NCBI RefSeq assembly: GCF_019357415.1 | Contig: NZ_CP048410.1 | Span: 1,578,501-1,642,500 of the forward strand | Direction of reading: 5' to 3' | Length of the DNA: 64,000 nucleotides | Source of the DNA: Gramella sp. MT6 | GTDB taxonomy: Bacteria; Bacteroidota; Bacteroidia; Flavobacteriales; Flavobacteriaceae | Part shown: positions 52,573-63,270 of the stretch, piece by piece | Layout of the letters: the number at the start of each line of letters is the position of its first letter | Position numbering within the stretch: the stretch's first letter is position 1 | Position numbers and translations under genes: made by a program | Notes under the pieces: model-generated | Seen by the model: the letters and a program-made list of their open reading frames with translations, nothing else | Told to the model about the DNA's origin: nothing | Databases searched by the model: none

Positions 52573-52679
52573 TCGTAATTTTGTTATGTATTTTTTAAAG
52601 AATATTTAAAATGCACTATTCAAAGCTCCTTTAAGATTCCCCTATTTGTTAAAGTATTGATAAGTTAAAATGGTAAAAA

Positions 52680-52712
52680 TTTTGGTTTATTAGGAAATTA
52701 TTATGATTTTTG
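52680..52712 (+). promoter_or_regulatory. Candidate promoter of the SusC/SusD operon
   Basis: TTTTGG at 52680-52685 and GATTTTTG at 52705-52712 are spaced by 19 bases, close to the -33/-7 arrangement, though the -7 box is imperfect. About 28 bases remain to the ATG. Confidence 0.45.
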
Positions 52713-52740
52713 GCGCTGGCTAATTCAAATTTAACAAATA

Positions 52741-55700
52741 ATGAAAAAAAGATTACAAGGATTGCTGACACTTTTACTGGTGTTAGTGGTGCAAATTTCA
52801 TTTGCACAAGAGAAAACCGTTACAGGTACGGTTGTAGATGAGGACGGTTTGCCTCTACCCGGGGTAAACGTCATTGAAAAGGGTACTAGTAATGGAGTGC
52901 AAACCGATTTCGATGGTAATTATAGTATAACAGTAGATCAGGGTGATGTACTGGTATATAGTTACCTTGGTTTTGCTACTCAGGAATCAACGGTAGGTGC
53001 ATCTGATGTTGTTGATGTAACTATGGCTGTTGATGCTGCTGCCCTTGATGAGGTTGTGGTTGTGGGATACGGTACTGCTACAAAGCAGTCATTTACCGGT
53101 TCTGCTACAACAATTGAGGCAGAAAACCTGGATGTGAAGTCAACTTCAAACATTACACAGGCTCTTGCCGGTGAGGTTGCTGGGGTAAATGTAATTAATA
53201 CTTCAGGTCAGCCTGGTTCAGCTTCTACTATTCGTATTAGAGGTTATGGTTCGGTAAATGGTAACCGTGATCCACTTTATGTTGTAGATGGTATTCCATT
53301 AAACGTAAGTAGTGGTGCAGATGGTACCGATAGTGAGGCTCTAAGCACAATTAACTCGATTAACCCTGCAGATATTAAGAGTACAACTATTCTTAAGGAT
53401 GCAACGGCTACAGCTATCTATGGTTCTAGAGGGGCAAATGGGGTTGTTTTGATTACAACTAAATCTGGTAGTGCAGGTGAAGATTATATCGAACTTGATG
53501 TGAAAACTGGTGTTAACACGCAGTTGATCCCTCGTTACGATGTGATTAGATCTCCAGAAGAGTACATTGGATATGTTTGGGAAGGTATTTATAACCGTGG
53601 GGTTATTACCGGACGAGCAAATCCAGTTGATTTTGCTAACTCTCAGTTGTTTACAGACAACTACGTTCCAGCAGGATATAATCTATGGAATGTTGAAGAT
53701 GGTGGAGAGCTTATCAATCCTGAAACCAGAATGGTAAGAGATGGAGTTACTAGAAGATATACTCCGCAACGATATGAAGATTTAGCTTTTGATTCTTCAA
53801 TCAGAACTGAGGCGAGTGTGCGTTTTGGTGGTGGAAATGAAAAAACTAAATATTTCGCTTCCATTGGTTATTTAAATGATGATGGATATGCTATTAGAAC
53901 TGGTTTTGATAGATATACTTCTCGTTTGAACCTTACCTCTCAAGTGAAAGAATGGTTAGAAGTTGGTGTTAACCTTGGTTACACTTATTCAGAAACTATT
54001 GCAAACGGACAAACAGTTGGTTCTGAAAACTTATTTGAATTTGCTGATAAGATGGCGCCAATATTCCCTGTATTCCTTAGGGATGATAACTTTGAATTAG
54101 TTCCAGATCCAATTTTTGGTGGAAATCAGTATGATTATGGTACAGATTCAGGTTTCCGTGCTAGACCTAATGCGAACAACTTGAACCCGATCGCTTCGGC
54201 TCTTTACGATTTTAATGGTACAGATAGACACCAGTTAAATGGAAACATGTCTTTAAATCTTGATATTACTGAGAACTTAAGATTTGAAACTCGTTTTGGT
54301 GGTAACTACTTCATGGATAGAGAGAAGCAGTTTAGAAACCCGTTCTATGGTGGTGGTAGATCTACTGGAGGTGATTTATATACTGAAGATGTTGAGTACT
54401 ATTCAACAAACTTTTTACAGTTACTTAGATTTTCAGATCAGTATGGAGACCATGGTCTAGAGGCATTTATCGCTCACGAAAGCAATAAAATTAAAAGATC
54501 TGAATCTCAGAACTACAAAGGACTTTCAGTTTCTCCTGATATTTATGAGTTAAACAACTTCGTGGAAAATTTAAGCCCACCAGTTGGATTCTCTGAAGGA
54601 AGGTCTCTTGAATCTTACTTTGGTCAGTTAAACTATAACTTTGCAGATAAGTACTATTTTAGTGGTTCTGTTCGTCGTGACGGTTCTTCAAGATTCGTAA
54701 ATGACAAATGGGGAACATTTGGTTCTGCCGGTGTATCATGGGTAATCTCAAATGAAGGATTCTTTAACTCTGGGTTAATTAACTTCTTAAAAGTTAAGGC
54801 TTCTTACGGTATTACAGGTGATGAAGCTGGTGTTGGTTACTATGATGGTTATGATACTTTCAACTTAGGACTTCTAGGTGGAGGAATCTCTATTTCTGCT
54901 AATGATAACGGAAACCCAGATCTAACCTGGGAAACTTCAAATATGTTCCAGGTTGGTACAGAATTTAGTTTAGGCCGTTGGTTAGATGGTTCTGTTGATT
55001 ACTATAGAAAGAGAACAGATAATCTTATTTTTGAAAGAAGAGTAGGACCTTCTCAGGGTATCGCTATTATTACTGTGAATGATGGAGAGCTTTTAAACTC
55101 TGCAGTGGAATTCAACCTTACAGGTCACATTATTAACACAAGAGATTTCAAACTTGATTTGAACGTGAATGGATCGGTGAATCAGAATGAGATTCTTACA
55201 ATGCCGATTGAACCATCTACAGGAGAAGAGAGAATCCTTGATAACTCTCCTGGATTTTACGCTTATTCTCAGGGTAGCTCGATCTACGATTTTTACATGA
55301 GAGAATATGCTGGTGTAGATCCTGCTAATGGTGCACCACTATGGTACCAATATTATAATGATGTAAATGGAAACGGAGTTTTTGATGGTGATGATGAATC
55401 CATTTCTTCAATGACTACGTATATAAATGACAACCCTGATGCTAATGTAGAAAGAAGGGTGACAGATACTTATGCTAGTGCAACTGATAAATATGTTGGA
55501 AAGTCTGGTATTCCGGATGTTAGCGGTGGATTTAGACTAGGAGGACGTTATAAAGGTTTTAACTTCTCTACTCAGTTTATCTACAGCCTGGGAGGTTATG
55601 CTTATGATGCGCAATACGCTGAATTGATGAGCGACCGTTTTGGTGCTGCTGGAAATAACTTCCACACAGATATCGCTGATAGATGGCAGAGACCTGGTGA

Positions 55701-56004
55701 CATCACAAATGTACCTGCTCTTACAGATAATGCTTTTGTAAATGGAACTTCAACTTCTACTCGTTTCTTGACAAGTACTGATTATCTTGCTTTGAACAAC
55801 GCTTTAGTAGGTTATACTTTTGACAGTGAGACTATTGGAGCTACAGGTTTGGATTTATTGAATATCTTTGTATCTGGTGATAATTTATTTACAAAGACTG
55901 CTAGAGAAGGATTTTTACCAAACACAAGTGAATCTGGTAACTCTGGTCGTAGACTTTACGCACCACTTACAACTGTAACTTTAGGTGTTAGAGTTAAATT
56001 CTAA
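52741..56004 (+). CDS. SusC/RagA-family TonB-linked outer-membrane transporter
   Basis: This 1087-residue protein is a SusC-type active transporter barrel. A signal peptide ending in FAQ is followed by a CarboxypepD_reg-like domain (about 25-105, VTGTVVDEDGLPLPGVNV), a TonB-box-like segment DEVVVVGYGT, the plug domain with VDGIPL, and the barrel, ending in a typical aromatic residue (RVKF). It takes up large nutrients handed over by the SusD partner lipoprotein. It starts the operon with susD-like and lipoprotein genes. No sigma/anti-sigma or hybrid sensor gene is seen nearby; the substrate is unknown. Confidence 0.95.
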   Translation: MKKRLQGLLTLLLVLVVQISFAQEKTVTGTVVDEDGLPLPGVNVIEKGTSNGVQTDFDGNYSITVDQGDVLVYSYLGFATQESTVGASDVVDVTMAVDAAALDEVVVVGYGTATKQSFTGSATTIEAENLDVKSTSNITQALAGEVAGVNVINTSGQPGSASTIRIRGYGSVNGNRDPLYVVDGIPLNVSSGADGTDSEALSTINSINPADIKSTTILKDATATAIYGSRGANGVVLITTKSGSAGEDYIELDVKTGVNTQLIPRYDVIRSPEEYIGYVWEGIYNRGVITGRANPVDFANSQLFTDNYVPAGYNLWNVEDGGELINPETRMVRDGVTRRYTPQRYEDLAFDSSIRTEASVRFGGGNEKTKYFASIGYLNDDGYAIRTGFDRYTSRLNLTSQVKEWLEVGVNLGYTYSETIANGQTVGSENLFEFADKMAPIFPVFLRDDNFELVPDPIFGGNQYDYGTDSGFRARPNANNLNPIASALYDFNGTDRHQLNGNMSLNLDITENLRFETRFGGNYFMDREKQFRNPFYGGGRSTGGDLYTEDVEYYSTNFLQLLRFSDQYGDHGLEAFIAHESNKIKRSESQNYKGLSVSPDIYELNNFVENLSPPVGFSEGRSLESYFGQLNYNFADKYYFSGSVRRDGSSRFVNDKWGTFGSAGVSWVISNEGFFNSGLINFLKVKASYGITGDEAGVGYYDGYDTFNLGLLGGGISISANDNGNPDLTWETSNMFQVGTEFSLGRWLDGSVDYYRKRTDNLIFERRVGPSQGIAIITVNDGELLNSAVEFNLTGHIINTRDFKLDLNVNGSVNQNEILTMPIEPSTGEERILDNSPGFYAYSQGSSIYDFYMREYAGVDPANGAPLWYQYYNDVNGNGVFDGDDESISSMTTYINDNPDANVERRVTDTYASATDKYVGKSGIPDVSGGFRLGGRYKGFNFSTQFIYSLGGYAYDAQYAELMSDRFGAAGNNFHTDIADRWQRPGDITNVPALTDNAFVNGTSTSTRFLTSTDYLALNNALVGYTFDSETIGATGLDLLNIFVSGDNLFTKTAREGFLPNTSESGNSGRRLYAPLTTVTLGVRVKF

Positions 56005-56018
56005 AAAAAAATATTATT

Positions 56019-57500
56019 ATGAAAAGTTTACTTAAAATTTCAATGATCTCAACCTTACTCTTTGCTGGGGTAGGTTGTAGTGAAGAGTTCTTAGATGAAC
56101 AGCCTAGTGAGTTTCTTACCGCTGGGCAAATAGGAGAAGCTGCAGAAAAGAATCCTGCAGTAGTTAGAGGTACCATGACCGGTATCTACTCTTTAACTGT
56201 AGAAACAGGAACTGGAGGAACAACTGGCCACGATGATTTTGGTCAAAAAGGTTATGATATCTTTGGTGATATGCTTTCAGGAGACATGGCTCTTTCAGTA
56301 AGTACATATGGATGGTATAGAGCTGATATTACTGAATTCCAGGCACCTCAGGATTTTACATCTAACAGAAACTACATGGTTTGGAGATATTACTACCGAA
56401 TCATCCGTTCTGCTAATACCGTGATCGATGCACTTGGTGGTAATGAAGCGATTCCAGAATTGGACGAGAATAAATATCTTATGGGGCAGGCTAAGGCCAT
56501 CAGAGCTCATTCTTACTTTTATTTGACTCAGTATTTCGCAAAGAAATATAATCCTTCTGCAGAAATACTTCCTATCTATGATGATCTTCAGGATCAGAAT
56601 GGTCCTAAAGTAAGTATGGGTGAGATCTATGATTTCATGGAAAAAGATCTTAATGATGCTATTACTTTATTAGATGGATTTAACAGAGCTGGAAAAAATG
56701 AGATCAACAAAACTGTTGCTCAGGGAATCCTTGCTTATGTTTATGGATCTAAAGGAGAATGGCAGCAAGTATATGATCTAACTAGCTCAGTTATTAACAG
56801 CGGACAGTACACCCTTATGAGTGCTGAAGAAGTTCTTGGCGGTTTTAACGATGTAAACACATCTGGATGGATGTGGGGAATCGATCTAACTGCAGATGTT
56901 GACCTTGGGCTTGTTTCTTGGTGGGGTCAGGTAGATCAGTATACTTATAGCTACGCATGGGCTGGTGACGCTAAAGCGATAGATTCAGATCTTTATGCAG
57001 CGATTCCAGATAATGATGTAAGAAAAGATCAATTCGAAGCTCCGGTTGGTGCTTATACAGATCTTATGCCTCGTAATAAATTCTATGATCCTAACAAGGT
57101 GATTGGAGGTCAGGCTGTTGTAACTACAGATTATGTATACATGAGAGTTGCAGAGATGTACCTTTTAAAAGCTGAAGCTGCTGCTCAATTAGGAATGGAT
57201 GCAGATGCTGCCGCTACTCTTAAAACTTTATTAGATGAGAGAGTAGATGATGCTTCTTATGTAGATGCTCTTTCTGGTGGTGATCTTTTAGATGAAATTT
57301 ACCTGCAAACTCGAATTGAACTTTGGGGTGAAGGTAAAAGTTACCTTGCTATGAAGAGGAATAAAGCTACTATTTCCAGAGGTGATAACCACCTTTCTTT
57401 TGTAGGTGTGGCAATTCCTTATGATGATGAAAGACTTACTTTCGAGATTCCAGAATCTGAAATTCAGTTTAATCCTTTCATCAGCGATCAGAACGAGTAG
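56019..57500 (+). CDS. SusD/RagB-family nutrient-binding lipoprotein
   Basis: This 493-residue lipoprotein has a lipobox ending VGC (about residue 20) followed by SEEFLDEQPSEF, the usual SusD N terminus, and TPR-like helices with the family stretch KAIRAHSYFYLTQYFA and the C-terminal RIELWGEGKSYLAMKR. SusD lids cover the SusC barrel at the cell surface and capture the ligand. It lies 14 bases after susC. Ligand class (glycan or peptide) cannot be inferred, since no degradative enzymes adjoin it. Confidence 0.94.
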   Translation: MKSLLKISMISTLLFAGVGCSEEFLDEQPSEFLTAGQIGEAAEKNPAVVRGTMTGIYSLTVETGTGGTTGHDDFGQKGYDIFGDMLSGDMALSVSTYGWYRADITEFQAPQDFTSNRNYMVWRYYYRIIRSANTVIDALGGNEAIPELDENKYLMGQAKAIRAHSYFYLTQYFAKKYNPSAEILPIYDDLQDQNGPKVSMGEIYDFMEKDLNDAITLLDGFNRAGKNEINKTVAQGILAYVYGSKGEWQQVYDLTSSVINSGQYTLMSAEEVLGGFNDVNTSGWMWGIDLTADVDLGLVSWWGQVDQYTYSYAWAGDAKAIDSDLYAAIPDNDVRKDQFEAPVGAYTDLMPRNKFYDPNKVIGGQAVVTTDYVYMRVAEMYLLKAEAAAQLGMDADAAATLKTLLDERVDDASYVDALSGGDLLDEIYLQTRIELWGEGKSYLAMKRNKATISRGDNHLSFVGVAIPYDDERLTFEIPESEIQFNPFISDQNE

Positions 57501-57521
57501 TAACTAATAACAAATTTAATT

Positions 57522-58304
57522 ATGAAGAAATTTTTTAATCTATTTTTCGTTCTTGCAGCCTTCTCTTTAGTTGTTGTAGGTTGTGATTACGATGATGATA
57601 TGGAGCCATTAAGTTATGTGACTTTTGGCGAAACAAGTGGAGAAATTGCAGTACCTCAAAACGGTGGTGGTTCATTTGATGTATCAGTATATACTGGGAA
57701 TGTAACTGGATCTGACAGAACTTTCGATGTCATGGTTGCTGAATCATCAACTTTACCTGCAGATTCATATTCTGTACCTGCTACGGTAACGATACCAGCA
57801 AATTCTAATGAAGCATCTATAACTGTAGATTTTACAGATACGAGTATCAGTAACGCAGGTAATTCTTTAGTACTTTCTATCGAAAGTACTCCTGAAGTAA
57901 CTGCTGGTGATCCTCTTGCAATAAGTGTTTCTAGAGATTGTCCTTCAGAGCTTGAAGGGACTTATTCAGTATTAACTAGTGGACAGTCTACAGATGGAGC
58001 TGCTCCAGATCCTGTGGTAGATCTACCATATACTGTTACTCTTACTAAAACGGGAACTAATAAGTATACTGTTTCAGATATCTTTGCCGGTATTTATATT
58101 GACTGGTATTGTGACGCTTATGAATATTGTGTGGATACGGAAGCTACAATCACAGATGTTTGTGGTAACCTGTCTTCTACCTTTGAAGAGCCATTTGGAA
58201 CAGAAACTAACGTAACTGGAACAGTGAACGCTGATGGTACATTAACTATCTCTTTCGAGAATGGTTATGGTGATACAGCAACTTCTGTTTACACTAAAAT
58301 GTAA
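57522..58304 (+). CDS. Surface lipoprotein in the SusE/F position
   Basis: This 260-residue lipoprotein has a lipobox VVGC (about residue 21), an acidic stretch, and a beta-rich domain (about 30-130) with a Calx-beta-like look (VTIPANSNEASITVDFTDTS) followed by a second region with several Cys (ECDYECNV-like spacing around residues 205-225). It is the third gene of the operon, 21 bases after susD, where accessory ligand-binding lipoproteins are usual. The sequence has no recognised catalytic residues. A strong terminator follows. Confidence 0.8.
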   Translation: MKKFFNLFFVLAAFSLVVVGCDYDDDMEPLSYVTFGETSGEIAVPQNGGGSFDVSVYTGNVTGSDRTFDVMVAESSTLPADSYSVPATVTIPANSNEASITVDFTDTSISNAGNSLVLSIESTPEVTAGDPLAISVSRDCPSELEGTYSVLTSGQSTDGAAPDPVVDLPYTVTLTKTGTNKYTVSDIFAGIYIDWYCDAYEYCVDTEATITDVCGNLSSTFEEPFGTETNVTGTVNADGTLTISFENGYGDTATSVYTKM

Positions 58305-58329
58305 GAACATATTTGTTTGTTTAAGCAGA

Positions 58330-58357
58330 AAACCACCCTTAAAAGGGTGGTTTTTTT
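58330..58357 (+). terminator. Intrinsic terminator after the SusC/SusD operon
   Basis: The arms AAACCACCCTT and AAGGGTGGTTT pair perfectly around a two-base loop and are followed by TTTT. Confidence 0.87.
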
Positions 58358-58457
58358 ATGCTTATTTTTATAATTGGATCTTCGCCATCGCTAGAATCTT
58401 AATTTTTTTAATCTAGTAAATTTTAAAATTCTATTTTAGCCTCTCATTAATTCCTGA

Positions 58458-60368
58458 ATGAAACGATTAGTTATATTATTCTTATTTCTATTTACAGTTG
58501 GACTTCATGGTCAAACTAAATTAGGGCCAAGGGGTGGTGGTGAAAATGATCAGGATAGTACCGAGAAAGATAGTCTTCCGGGAGTAGATCTCTATAAGAT
58601 CATTTCCATCGAAAGGGATACTACTCATCTCGATACAAGTCTTACCATTATGGATGATTACAAGTTTAATTATCTAAGAGATGATAATTTCGAATTGCTT
58701 CCCTTTTCCAATACCGGCCAAACCTATACTAGTTTAAGTTTAAGAAAGGACTATAAAATAGCATTTCCAGAATTTGGAGCCAGGGCAAGGCATTTCAATT
58801 TCTTTGAGGTAGAAGATGTGGATTATTATCACGTTCCTACTCCCTGGACCGAGTTGTATTTTAAAACCGTTCCGGAGCAGGGTCAACAGCTGGATGCTTT
58901 TTTTACGATTAATACTTCCAGGAATTTCAATATGTTCATCGCCTATAAAGGAGTTCGAGCACTGGGTAAATTTCAGCATATACTCACTAGTTCGGGAAAT
59001 CTTCGAATAGGTTTTAGTTATGATTCTAATAATAAGAGATATCATGCAAAGGCTCATTTCGTTTCACAGGATCTGCTGAATCAGGAAAATGGAGGCTTAA
59101 CAGACCAGGCAATTCAGCAATACATTAATAAAGAAGAGGAATTTGATGATAGATCTGTCCTGGACGTGAATTTTGAAGATGCTGAAAGTACCCTTTTTGG
59201 TAAAAGGTTTTTTCTGGATCATCATTATGAGCTTACTAATCTTGCCGATTCTACCAATAGCCTGAACATCGCCCATACCTTTGATTTTAGCTACAAGAAA
59301 TTTCAATTTGATCAGCAAACTGCCGAAAATGATATTTTCGGTGAATCCTTTGAAGCTGCTAATCTTAGAGATGCCACAAGACTGGAAGTGCTTTTTAACG
59401 AAGCTTCCGTAAATTATTCTAATAGGTTATTAGGAGATATTTCCTTTAAAGCTGGGCATACTAATTATGACTACGGTTATAATTCGGTTTACATACGTCC
59501 GGGTGATACTATAGGAAACAGGCTTACTGGAGATCTACTTCATATTGGGGCTTCTTATAAGAAACAGTATGGGGGCTTTAAGGTGGAAGCCGAAGGTAGG
59601 TTGAATCTAGCCGACGAATTTAGCGGGAACTATCTTGAGGCGACAGCTTCCTATGAGTTCGATAAGGAAAACAAGATTCGTTTTGGGGTGAATCAAAATA
59701 GTGCTGCGCCTAATTTCAATTTTTTATTGTACCAGAGTAATTATATAAACTATAACTGGCAGAACAATTTTGATAATGAAATATCTCAACGACTGTTTGC
59801 AGATTTCAGATCTAAAAAGTTCTTTGATGTTTACGGGAGCTTATCGCAAATAGAGAACTATTCATATTTTGGATTAAATCAAGAAGGCTTTGTTAAACCA
59901 TTCCAGGCAGGAGACCAGGTTAGATATTTAAAATTAAGAGCGGAGAAAGAATTCGATTTTGGTTTATTTGGATCTTATAATACAGTAATGTATCAGAATG
60001 TCCTCGAAGGGACGGGGGTTTTAAACCTTCCTGAATTTACCACTCGTAATTCTATTTATTATAAGGATTACTGGTTTGATAGGGCTTTGTATTTACAAAC
60101 AGGCTTTACTTTTAAGTATTTCACCAAATATGATATGGATGGCTATGATCCTATTCTGGCAGAATTCTATACTCAAAATACCCAGGAGCTTGGTGGATTC
60201 CCTGTGGTCGACTTCTTTTTTAACGCTAAAGTGGATAAGGCGAGGATATTTTTCAAGCTTCAACATCTAAACGATTTAATAGATGGAAATAATAATTTTA
60301 CCGCCCCGGGATATCCATACACCGATTTTTTAGTCCGTTTTGGGCTTGTTTGGGATCTTTTTCTATAA
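58458..60368 (+). CDS. Putative porin (Porin_10-like)
   Basis: This 636-residue outer-membrane protein has a signal peptide ending at GLHGQ, a short Gly/Asp-rich N-terminal stretch, and long alternating strands of amphipathic character typical of a barrel, finishing with aromatic FLVRFGLVWDLFL at the C terminus. It resembles the putative porins of Bacteroidota (PF14121-like). It has its own transcription unit, about 100 bases after a terminator. Transported solute unknown. Confidence 0.83.
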   Translation: MKRLVILFLFLFTVGLHGQTKLGPRGGGENDQDSTEKDSLPGVDLYKIISIERDTTHLDTSLTIMDDYKFNYLRDDNFELLPFSNTGQTYTSLSLRKDYKIAFPEFGARARHFNFFEVEDVDYYHVPTPWTELYFKTVPEQGQQLDAFFTINTSRNFNMFIAYKGVRALGKFQHILTSSGNLRIGFSYDSNNKRYHAKAHFVSQDLLNQENGGLTDQAIQQYINKEEEFDDRSVLDVNFEDAESTLFGKRFFLDHHYELTNLADSTNSLNIAHTFDFSYKKFQFDQQTAENDIFGESFEAANLRDATRLEVLFNEASVNYSNRLLGDISFKAGHTNYDYGYNSVYIRPGDTIGNRLTGDLLHIGASYKKQYGGFKVEAEGRLNLADEFSGNYLEATASYEFDKENKIRFGVNQNSAAPNFNFLLYQSNYINYNWQNNFDNEISQRLFADFRSKKFFDVYGSLSQIENYSYFGLNQEGFVKPFQAGDQVRYLKLRAEKEFDFGLFGSYNTVMYQNVLEGTGVLNLPEFTTRNSIYYKDYWFDRALYLQTGFTFKYFTKYDMDGYDPILAEFYTQNTQELGGFPVVDFFFNAKVDKARIFFKLQHLNDLIDGNNNFTAPGYPYTDFLVRFGLVWDLFL

Positions 60369-60518
60369 TTCTTCCGAATATTTATTGCTGAATTCCTTTC
60401 TTATTTAGTCTTTTCCTGAACTTTTCTTGATTGTTTCTTGTTCAGGGTTGCCGAATTCTGCGTTTTTTTACTGAAATGATTCCATTAACATAAAAGTGAC
60501 TAAAGTTTAATAAAGCTA

Positions 60519-60548
60519 TTGTGTAATTAAAATTCAGCTGTATATTTG
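60519..60548 (+). promoter_or_regulatory. rRNA promoter unit P1
   Basis: TTGTG (60519-60523) and TATATTTG (60541-60548), spaced 17 bases, followed by CAGCCGCTTTGAGAG. Confidence 0.7.
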
Positions 60549-60651
60549 CAGCCGCTTTGAGAGCAAGGCGGATGTTCACTGAAAGTACTGGGGATGGGGT
60601 ATAGCGCGAGTCGAGCCTTTAAAAATTAAATAAAAAAAAGATTGTTTTTTA

Positions 60652-60684
60652 TTTGGTTGGAGAGGAAAAGTCGTTTTATATTTG
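60652..60684 (+). promoter_or_regulatory. rRNA promoter unit P2
   Basis: TTTGG (60652-60656) and TATATTTG (60677-60684), spaced 20 bases, followed by CACCCGCTTTGG. Confidence 0.72.
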
Positions 60685-60783
60685 CACCCGCTTTGGAAAC
60701 GAAGTGATGTTCATTGGGAAGAGAGGGGGTTAGCAAATTGATGCTGAAGGCTTTAAAAGAAACTAAAAATTTTATTAAAAAAG

Positions 60784-60817
60784 TTTTGGTGGATAAAGAA
60801 AAAGCGTTGTATATTTG
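60784..60817 (+). promoter_or_regulatory. rRNA promoter unit P3
   Basis: TTTTGG (60784-60789) and TATATTTG (60810-60817), spaced 20 bases, followed by CACCCGCTTTGAGAC. It is the closest promoter to 16S. Confidence 0.72.
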
Positions 60818-60943
60818 CACCCGCTTTGAGACAGAGCAAGCGTTCACAAAAACAGACTGAAGTTAAGAGAAACCGCCGGATGGGGCGATATAGAAAGGTT
60901 CGATTCCTTGGGTTTTAACAAGAGAAGATCGGGAAACTGGTCG

Positions 60944-60960
60944 AGTTCATTGAAATATTG
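60944..60960 (+). promoter_or_regulatory. Leader motif AGTTCATTGA, copy 1 (boxA-like)
   Basis: AGTTCATTGAAATATTG occurs about 115 bases before 16S. Similar motifs occur before the tRNA-Ala and the 23S gene, so it is likely an rRNA antitermination or processing element. Confidence 0.6.
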
Positions 60961-61073
60961 AATTGACAAGGATTTTATTTAGCGATAGATAAAATCAAGT
61001 GTATAAGAATTAAGACTAGAAAAAGTCATACTGAGCAATTTCTTTAGTAGTTGTTGAATATATTTAAGATTTA

Positions 61074-62604
<1,531 letters not shown>

Positions 62605-62773
62605 AGAGCTTTGTCACCTAGTGACAAGCGACAATTACGAAAGGGAAGTTCAGAGGCCAATTTGGTCTTGATTCTTATCGTCAATTCGATTATATATAGA
62701 TGTGAGATCTTAAGATATAAGATGTTAGATTGTCTAACGCCTAAAGTCTGAAGACTGGTGTCTATTTATGGAC

Positions 62774-62847
62774 AGTCTCATAGCTCAGCTGGTTAGAGCG
62801 CTACACTGATAATGTAGAGGTCGGCAGTTCGAGTCTGCCTGAGACTA
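62774..62847 (+). tRNA. tRNA-Ile (anticodon GAT)
   Basis: A cloverleaf with acceptor AGTCTCA/TGAGACT, anticodon GAT at 62808-62810 and T-loop GTTCGAGTC is present in the 16S-23S spacer. CCA is not encoded. Confidence 0.97.
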
Positions 62848-62880
62848 CTTTTTAATTAAAGTAAGCCATCAGGTTTATGA

Positions 62881-62901
62881 AGTTCATTGATTGAAATACT
62901 G
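62881..62901 (+). promoter_or_regulatory. Spacer motif AGTTCATTGA, copy 2
   Basis: AGTTCATTGATTGAAATACT resembles copies 1 and 3, but has an insertion of four bases in the middle. Confidence 0.5.
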
Positions 62902-62921
62902 AAGGAAATTCTAGAAGCTAA

Positions 62922-62963
62922 GGAATTCTAATTCTAAATTCTGAATTCTAAATTCTGAATTCA
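62922..62963 (+). repeat. AATTCT-type tandem repeat between the two tRNAs
   Basis: Units such as TTCTAAATTCTGAATTCTAA recur with small differences just before tRNA-Ala. The stretch is self-complementary (GAATTC). Confidence 0.65.
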
Positions 62964-62967
62964 TTAT

Positions 62968-63041
62968 GGGGGATTAGCTCAGCTGGCTAGAGCGCCTGCC
63001 TTGCACGCAGGAGGTCATCGGTTCGACTCCGATATTCTCCA
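62968..63041 (+). tRNA. tRNA-Ala (anticodon TGC)
   Basis: Acceptor GGGGGAT pairs with ATTCTCC (with two G-U pairs), and the anticodon TGC lies at 63002-63004. CCA is not encoded. The Ile-Ala pair is the usual spacer content. Confidence 0.96.
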
Positions 63042-63142
63042 CGATTCCTTGAGGTATAATGGGTATAGTTTTTACAAACAACCAGGAAACATACGTTTTT
63101 AGTTTGTAGGATCATCGAAGTTATATCGCTAGATAAGGAAAA

Positions 63143-63159
63143 AGTTCATTGACATATTG
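63143..63159 (+). promoter_or_regulatory. Spacer motif AGTTCATTGA, copy 3
   Basis: AGTTCATTGACATATTG matches copy 1 at 16 of 17 positions and lies about 130 bases before 23S. Confidence 0.6.
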
Positions 63160-63270
63160 AGAAACAAAGAATACGAGAACACTATTAGATAGAAATATTT
63201 AATATAAGTAATACATTATAATACTTCTAACTTGAGCAATCAAGTTAGATTAGAGCATTAAGCAAAGCGC

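Larger units (their letters stand above)
60369..61073 (+). promoter_or_regulatory. rRNA operon promoter region with three tandem repeated units
   Basis: This 700-base region has no gene. It contains three diverged tandem units of about 135 bases, each with TTTGG- or TTGTG-like -33 sequence and TATATTTG -7 box followed by CA[G/C]CCGCTTTG (boxes at 60541-60548, 60677-60684 and 60810-60817). Between units, GGCTTTAAAA-like and A/T-rich sequence recurs. An AGTTCATTGAAATATTG motif follows at 60944-60960. A weak hairpin (60415-60446) after the porin gene may be its terminator. Confidence 0.75.

Noticed and set aside
52741..58304. A complete polysaccharide utilisation locus
   Set aside because: Only SusC, SusD and one lipoprotein are present; no carbohydrate-active enzyme lies within several kb.
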